From assembly GCA_913030825.1 (NCBI GenBank), contig CAJWCU010000015.1, positions 30,479-94,478 on the forward strand: 64,000 nucleotides of DNA. The letters are read 5' to 3'. A program made the translations under genes and the position numbers. A model generated the notes under the pieces. That model worked only from the letters and a program-made list of their open reading frames with translations, made no database searches and had not been told where the DNA came from. Positions 59,695-64,000 of this stretch are shown here, one piece after another (the first letter of the stretch is position 1; each line of letters begins with the position of its first letter). This DNA is from an uncultured Rhodospirillaceae bacterium (GTDB taxonomy: Bacteria; Pseudomonadota; Alphaproteobacteria; Rhodospirillales; Casp-alpha2).

Positions 59695-59739
59695 TTCCTT
59701 TCGCAAACGACAATTTTGGGGAAGCAACCGGGGGCATCC

Positions 59740-60234
59740 ATGGAGCGTTTGAACCGCGACACTATCGTCGCCGTCTTTCTGCTACTGTTCTGCGGCGTCA
59801 TGTTCTGGGCCAGTTTCGACATTCGCGAACCCGACTACGGGATGTTGCCGCCGTCGGCCTGGCCCCGGGTCATCCTGACCCTGACGTCCTTCCTGTCCGT
59901 GATCTATTTGGTTCGGTCGCTCAGCCGCGGCCCCGACGGCCCGGGCGCTTACCCGGGGGAACCGAAATCGCTCCTCGGCTGGATCGCCTATTGGCGCAAT
60001 CCCATTGCCTGCTTCGCGTTGTTCGCCGGATACCTGAGCGCGATCCCGTGGTTCGGCATGCTGATATCCGGCATTGCCTTCGTGTTCTGTCTGCTGACAT
60101 TCCTGGGTGGCTGGTCGTCCCGGCGCCTGCTGTTGCATGCGGCGGTCGCGATCATCGCCGTCGGCGGCATGTGGTCGATCTTCACCTATGGTTTGCGGGT
60201 CTTGCTGCCGACCGGCGAATGGACGGGGATCTAA
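59740..60234 (+). CDS. tctB: Tripartite tricarboxylate transporter small membrane subunit TctB
   Basis: A 164-residue protein with four hydrophobic helices (around residues 8-28, 40-58, 85-105 and 120-150), the pattern of TctB. It has little conserved sequence, and the assignment rests on topology, length and position between tctC and tctA. The ATG at 59740 keeps the usual short polar N-terminus; a TTG eight codons earlier is an alternative. The gap to tctA is 3 bp. Confidence 0.85.
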   Translation: MERLNRDTIVAVFLLLFCGVMFWASFDIREPDYGMLPPSAWPRVILTLTSFLSVIYLVRSLSRGPDGPGAYPGEPKSLLGWIAYWRNPIACFALFAGYLSAIPWFGMLISGIAFVFCLLTFLGGWSSRRLLLHAAVAIIAVGGMWSIFTYGLRVLLPTGEWTGI

Positions 60235-60237
60235 GGC

Positions 60238-61917
60238 ATGATCATCGAGAATATTGCTGACGCCTTTGCTCATATCCTGCACGCCAAGACCCTGCTGCTG
60301 ATGGCGGTCGGCGTGGCCGGCGGTTTGATCGCCGGTGCCATCCCGGGGTTCACCATCGCCATGGCGGTGGTCCTGACCCTGCCGTTCACTTTTTCCATGC
60401 CGCCCGAACAGGGCCTTGCGACGATGATCAGCGTCTTCGTCGGTGGTCTGTCCGGCGGCCTGATGGCGGGGGTGTTGACCGGGATTCCCGGCACGCCGTC
60501 CTCCGTCGCAACGACTTTCGACGGCTTTCCCATGGCGCGCGGTGGGCGGCCCGGCCTGGCGCTCGGCCTGGGTGTGTGGTCGTCGTTCACGGGCGGGATG
60601 ATTTCCGCCGTACTTCTGGTCACCCTGGCGCCGCAACTCGCCCGCGTCGGGCTGGAATTTCAGCCCTGGGATTACTTCATGCTGGTCATGTTCGCCCTGA
60701 CCATCACCGCAAGCCTGGCCGGCGCCGATTTGATCAAGGGACTGATCGCGGGGGCGCTCGGCCTGTTGGTGCGGACCGTCGGCGAAGACGAAGCCGCGGG
60801 CATTCCGCGCTTCGATTTCGGCTCGGAAGTGCTGCTTCAGGGCTTCGATTTCATCGCCGTCCTGATCGGCTTGTTCGCCTTTTCTCAATTGCTGAACGAT
60901 GTGCGCGATCCGAAGGCGGCGCGCACGTCGCTCTCCGAAAAGGGCACCATGGATGCCCGGATCGAGCATCTGGCGGCGATCAAGACCCTGATCAAGCATT
61001 GGTCGGTGGCGCTGCGGGGGGCGTTGATCGGCACCTTCACCGGCATCCTGCCGGGGGCCGGCGGATCGGTCGCCAACATCCTGGCCTACGATCAAGCCAA
61101 GAAGACGTCGAAGAATCCGAAGGAATTCGGCAAGGGATCGCCCGAAGGCATCATCGCGCCGGAGAGCTCCAACAACGCGACCGAGGGCGGGGCGCTGATC
61201 ACCATGATGGCCCTGGGTATTCCCGGCGACGTCACGACGGCGGTCATGCTGGGCGCTTTGCTGATCCACGATGTCGTGCCGAGCCCGTCGTTCATCGCCG
61301 AACAGCCGGTGTTGGCCTATTCGATCTTCATCTCGTTCTTCCTGGCGACGATCATGATGGTCATCGTGCAGTCGGGCATGTTGCGGGTCTTCGTGCTGGT
61401 CACGCGGGTCCGCATGTACATCCTGACAGGCGTCATCCTGGGGTTCTGTGGGATCGGCGTGTTCGCCATCAACAACGTGGACCTGGATCTCTGGACCTTG
61501 TTCTGGTTCGGCGTGCTGGGCTTTCTGATGCGGCATTTCGGTTTTCCGCTGGCGCCGATGATCCTGGGTGTCGTGCTGGGCAATATCGCCGAGCTGAACC
61601 TGGCGCGGGCCTTGGCCATCGATTCCGACCTGACCCATTTCGTCACCCGGCCGTGGTCTCTGTTCTTCCTGATCATCGCTTTGTTCTCCGCGGTCTTCCC
61701 CTGGTTCCAGTCGGTCCGGGGCAAGCAGAAATGGACCCTGTTCTATCTGCCGGGCGTCTGTTTCGCAGCATCCGTGCCGCTGTTCATGATGGGGGGGATT
61801 CCCCGTCCGATCATCGCCTGCGTGCTGATCGCGGTGGGGCTCTGGGTGCTGTATCGGCGGTGGCGCAACGGCTGGGTTCTGGAAGCCTACGAAGGGCATG
61901 AGATCAAGGAAGGTTGA
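60238..61917 (+). CDS. tctA: Tripartite tricarboxylate transporter large membrane subunit TctA
   Basis: A 559-residue permease. TctA signatures are present: GLIAGAIPGFTIAMAVVLTL, GLMAGVLTGIPGTPSSVATT, FTGILPGAGGSVANILAYDQ and SSNNATEGGALITMMALGIP. The family normally has about 500 residues and twelve helices; here a longer C-terminus with extra helices and a polar tail is seen. It is driven by an ion gradient and works with TctB and the binding protein TctC upstream. A ThDP decarboxylase gene pair follows 118 bp later. Confidence 0.93.
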   Translation: MIIENIADAFAHILHAKTLLLMAVGVAGGLIAGAIPGFTIAMAVVLTLPFTFSMPPEQGLATMISVFVGGLSGGLMAGVLTGIPGTPSSVATTFDGFPMARGGRPGLALGLGVWSSFTGGMISAVLLVTLAPQLARVGLEFQPWDYFMLVMFALTITASLAGADLIKGLIAGALGLLVRTVGEDEAAGIPRFDFGSEVLLQGFDFIAVLIGLFAFSQLLNDVRDPKAARTSLSEKGTMDARIEHLAAIKTLIKHWSVALRGALIGTFTGILPGAGGSVANILAYDQAKKTSKNPKEFGKGSPEGIIAPESSNNATEGGALITMMALGIPGDVTTAVMLGALLIHDVVPSPSFIAEQPVLAYSIFISFFLATIMMVIVQSGMLRVFVLVTRVRMYILTGVILGFCGIGVFAINNVDLDLWTLFWFGVLGFLMRHFGFPLAPMILGVVLGNIAELNLARALAIDSDLTHFVTRPWSLFFLIIALFSAVFPWFQSVRGKQKWTLFYLPGVCFAASVPLFMMGGIPRPIIACVLIAVGLWVLYRRWRNGWVLEAYEGHEIKEG

Positions 61918-62035
61918 GCGGTTCGAGGGGCGGCGATAGCTTTCCTCAAACGCGCGGCCAAGAAATTTCAATTGGCCTCGGGCGTCATCGTTTCTAAAGT
62001 CGTCGCACCCTCAACGGACGAAACAGCCAAGAATC

Positions 62036-62557
62036 ATGACCGAAAATTATTCCTGGGCGCCGGATATCTATGACGTCCTCAAGGACCTGGACGTGCGTCA
62101 GGTCGCCTACGTTCCCGACGCGGGCCATGCCCGTCTTCTGAAAATGTGCGAAGCCGACAACGCCATGCGCTGCATTCCGCTGACCACGGAAGAAGAGGGC
62201 ATTTCCCTCTGCTCCGGGGCCTGGCTGGGCGGCGAACGGGCGGTGATGCTGCTGCAGTCGTCGGGCGTGGGCAACTGCATCAACATGCTTTCACTGGCCA
62301 ATACCTGCCGTTTCCCGCTGCTGATGCTGGTGACGATGCGGGCCCAGTGGCGCGAATTCAATCCCTGGCAGAAGCCGATGGGCGAGGGCACCCGCCCGGC
62401 CCTGGAAGCCATGGGCGTAAAGGTGACGCAGGCGGAAGATCCGGACGAGGTCGGCGAGACCGTGCGTTCGGCCGGTGAAATGGCCTATGGCTGGCCCGAC
62501 ATGGCCGCCGTGCTGCTGCATCAGAAACTGATGCCCGTGAAGACCTTCGGCAAATAG
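62036..62557 (+). CDS. ThDP-dependent decarboxylase, alpha (PYR-domain) subunit
   Basis: A 173-residue N-terminal ThDP domain occurring as a separate subunit, as in sulfopyruvate decarboxylase ComD and related phosphonopyruvate decarboxylases. The cofactor-activating glutamate is in LTTEEEGISLCSGAWLGG, followed by MLLQSSGVGNCINML and LVTMRAQWREFNPWQKPMG. It needs the beta subunit encoded 17 bp downstream. Located behind tctCBA, the enzyme may decarboxylate a 2-oxo acid derived from the imported compound. Which 2-oxo acid is open; the split alpha/beta layout favours sulfopyruvate-type. Confidence 0.85.
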   Translation: MTENYSWAPDIYDVLKDLDVRQVAYVPDAGHARLLKMCEADNAMRCIPLTTEEEGISLCSGAWLGGERAVMLLQSSGVGNCINMLSLANTCRFPLLMLVTMRAQWREFNPWQKPMGEGTRPALEAMGVKVTQAEDPDEVGETVRSAGEMAYGWPDMAAVLLHQKLMPVKTFGK

Positions 62558-62574
62558 GGGCAGGGAGAAACGAC

Positions 62575-63183
62575 ATGGACGTTCAACGCGCTGACAATTA
62601 CGAACTGCACCGCCGCGAGGTCGCCAAGACCCTGTTGGCCGACCGCGACGACGACTTTCTGGTCGTCACCGGCCTGGGTTCGCCCAACTGGGACGCCACC
62701 GCCGCCGGCGACCATCCGCTGACCTTCCCGCTTTGGGGCGCCATGGGCGGGGCCGCCACGATGGGCCTGGGGCTGGCCACGGCGCAGCCGAACAAGCGGG
62801 TCATGGTGATGACCGGCGACGGCGAGATGCTGATGGCCATGGGCTCCTTCGCGACCATCGCGACCCAGGCAACCGAGAACCTGGCCATCGTCGTGTTCGA
62901 CAACGAACGCTACGGCGAGACCGGCATGCAGGCGACCCATACGGCGGGCCCCGTCGACATGGCCGCCGTCGCCAAGGCCTGTGGCTTTCCGGTCACGGCC
63001 ACGGTCAAGACCGAGGCCGAATTGACGGAAGCCCTGCCGCTGATCAAGGAAGCCAAGGGCCCGGTCTTCGTCGACATCAAGGTCAAGGCCGAACCGCTGC
63101 CCTTCATCCTGCCGACCAAGGACGGCGTGCACCTGAAGAACCGGTTCCGCGAAAAACTTCTGGGGCCCGATAGCCTGCTTTAG
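62575..63183 (+). CDS. ThDP-dependent decarboxylase, beta (PP-domain) subunit
   Basis: A 202-residue C-terminal ThDP domain. The Mg-diphosphate motif is MTGDGEMLMAMGSF, ending with FDNERYGETG as the GDG-to-N partner. LTFPLWGAMGGAATMGLGLA is typical of sulfopyruvate/phosphonopyruvate decarboxylase beta chains (ComE). It pairs with the alpha subunit upstream to form the active site at the interface. Product would be an aldehyde plus CO2; the aldehyde dehydrogenase whose gene starts at 63739 is a natural next step. Confidence 0.87.
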   Translation: MDVQRADNYELHRREVAKTLLADRDDDFLVVTGLGSPNWDATAAGDHPLTFPLWGAMGGAATMGLGLATAQPNKRVMVMTGDGEMLMAMGSFATIATQATENLAIVVFDNERYGETGMQATHTAGPVDMAAVAKACGFPVTATVKTEAELTEALPLIKEAKGPVFVDIKVKAEPLPFILPTKDGVHLKNRFREKLLGPDSLL

Positions 63184-63216
63184 GCTTGGGGCCGCCACAC
63201 AAAATGGAGAACGCAG

Positions 63217-63630
63217 ATGAGCGATGATCTGGCTGGTGTTGAGGCCTGTATCCAGGCCTACCTCGACGGGCTGTACCTGGGCGACACGGATCTTCTGTTC
63301 AAGACGGCGTTCCATCCGGAAGCCTATATGAACTGCGCCGATCTGGCGGGCCAGCGGGTGCATTACTCGATGGCCGATTTCGAGGACGTCGTGAAGGGAC
63401 GGGGCGCGCCGAAAGATGCAGGGTTCCCCCGCAAAGAGCGCATCGTTTCCATCGATTTCGCCGGGCCTGACACCGCCAACGTGAAGGTCGAGGCCCAGGT
63501 CGGCCTGCGCTATTACACCGACTTCCTGGCCTGTATCCGGGTCGACGGCGAATGGAAGATCATCGCCAAGACCTATTGCCTAACCCGCGAATATGAAACC
63601 TTGGACGAGGTTCTCGCCGACGCCGAATAG
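63217..63630 (+). CDS. Nuclear transport factor 2-like (lumazine-binding-type) protein
   Basis: A 137-residue cone-fold protein: a helical start (GVEACIQAYLDGLYLGD), then FKTAFHPEAYMN and the strand-rich VKVEAQVGLRYYTDFLACIRVDGEWKIIAKTY. Conserved aromatic residues line a pocket, but no catalytic residues can be assigned. Such proteins are often isomerases, hydratases or binding proteins of small acids. It is 33 bp after the ThDP beta subunit in the same direction and belongs to the same pathway by context. Confidence 0.75.
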   Translation: MSDDLAGVEACIQAYLDGLYLGDTDLLFKTAFHPEAYMNCADLAGQRVHYSMADFEDVVKGRGAPKDAGFPRKERIVSIDFAGPDTANVKVEAQVGLRYYTDFLACIRVDGEWKIIAKTYCLTREYETLDEVLADAE

Positions 63631-63738
63631 CGGCCCGCCCTGCCGAGGTCCGGCGACCGCGAGGGTTTGGCCCTTCCGAAGCCGGCCGCGCGCCTGATAG
63701 GATCGTCCCAAATCCAAGACCTTGGGAGGAGACGATCC

Positions 63739-64000
63739 ATGAGCGATCTTAAAAAATACCAACTGACCATCGGCGGGCAGAAGACCGACCCGGCCTCCGG
63801 CGAGTGGTTCGAAAGCGCCAACCCCTACACCGGCAAGGCCTGGGCGGAAATTCCGCGCGGCAATGCCGAAGACATCGACCGCGCCGTCAAGGCGGCGAAG
63901 GAAGCTTTGCCGGTCTGGCGCAAGACCACCCCGACGCAGCGCGGCCATCTGATGCGCAAGCTGGGCGACCTGATCGCCGAAAACGCCGACAGCCTGGCCG
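63739..64000 (+). CDS. Aldehyde dehydrogenase, N-terminal fragment (cut by window edge)
   Basis: The first 87 codons of an NAD(P)-dependent aldehyde dehydrogenase. The N-terminal strand YQLTIGGQKTDPASGEWFES, then ANPYTGKAWAEIPRG and the helix DIDRAVKAAKEALPVW are diagnostic of the family. The catalytic Cys and Glu lie beyond the window. Start ATG at 63739 follows TTGGGAGGAGACG. It would oxidise the aldehyde formed by the decarboxylase encoded upstream, for example to an acid; it is 108 bp past the NTF2-like gene. Confidence 0.85.
   Translation, partial: MSDLKKYQLTIGGQKTDPASGEWFESANPYTGKAWAEIPRGNAEDIDRAVKAAKEALPVWRKTTPTQRGHLMRKLGDLIAENADSLA

Noticed and set aside
58445..59737. Upstream in-frame extension of the gamma-glutamyltranspeptidase gene
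   Set aside because: The extra 431 codons run antisense through tctC and add no family-like sequence; the double ATG at 58444 gives the normal N-terminus.
59782..61971. 729-codon open frame on the minus strand opposite tctB and tctA
   Set aside because: Product is extremely rich in Gln, Asp, His and Arg with no fold signal; the plus strand encodes clear TctB and TctA.

Overview
This 64 kb window is a dense, high-GC stretch of an alphaproteobacterial chromosome. The PrpB-like and AcnA genes, the AmtB-GlnK pair, TAXI-type TRAP and tripartite tricarboxylate (Tct) transporters, MmgE/PrpD paralogues and a LuxO-like regulator with an Hpt protein together suggest a free-living Rhodospirillales-type heterotroph, probably marine. 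That placement is inferred from gene content and style; no rRNA is present to prove it. I found no rRNA, tRNA, CRISPR array, insertion sequence or prophage.

Layout. 1-3.3 kb: a lower aromatic-ring-cleavage operon (PaaG-like isomerase, LigJ-type 4-oxalomesaconate hydratase, RraA-family aldolase cut by the window edge), an acetyltransferase and a haloacid dehalogenase. 3.4-5.8 kb: an odd, partly less GC-rich patch of small unknown genes (a peptidoglycan-binding-like/glycine-zipper protein, two small glycine-tailed proteins, one secreted protein). 6.2-10 kb: a soluble double-PAS chemoreceptor followed by a STAS protein and a kinase/receiver/phosphatase fusion, a partner-switching signalling unit. 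10.1-18.5 kb: two unknown genes, then dispersed catabolic enzymes (two isocitrate-lyase-family lyases, extradiol-type and Fe/2-oxoglutarate dioxygenases, a hydroxyacid dehydrogenase, a crotonase) and a diguanylate cyclase. 18.7-25.8 kb: amtB-glnK, hydroxypyruvate isomerase, an alpha/beta hydrolase, a divergent aconitase and a LysR regulator.

25.9-37 kb is the most interesting part: a tightly packed ten-gene operon divergent from the LysR gene. It combines MmgE/PrpD, MaoC hydratase, acyl-CoA dehydrogenase, CaiB-type CoA-transferase, a LeuC/LeuD-like hydro-lyase pair, a four-rhodanese-domain protein, a LeuB-like decarboxylating dehydrogenase, a ketopantoate-reductase-like enzyme and an Ldh2-type dehydrogenase. 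A TAXI-TRAP importer lies just downstream. A second minus-strand cluster (41-45 kb) repeats several of these families (MmgE/PrpD, PanE-like, crotonase, 6PGDH-like). I read this as a catabolic module for branched or C5-type hydroxy-/dicarboxylic acids; the substrate is not determined by the sequence.

45-56.5 kb holds two MFS transporters, a periplasmic binding protein, a TetR regulator with a separate TetR-like operator, detoxification-type enzymes (GST, arylformamidase-like hydrolase, HCCA isomerase) and a LuxO-like/Hpt/receiver phosphorelay. 56.6-64 kb holds a gamma-glutamyltranspeptidase, a TctCBA importer, a two-subunit ThDP decarboxylase resembling sulfopyruvate/phosphonopyruvate decarboxylase, an NTF2-like protein and the start of an aldehyde dehydrogenase.

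Regulatory signals visible directly: three copies of the palindrome TTGTATACAA (one with a single mismatch) in front of the prpB-like gene, the aconitase and an MFS gene; a dyad in the LysR/operon divergent gap; and strong hairpins between the first and second genes of three transport operons.
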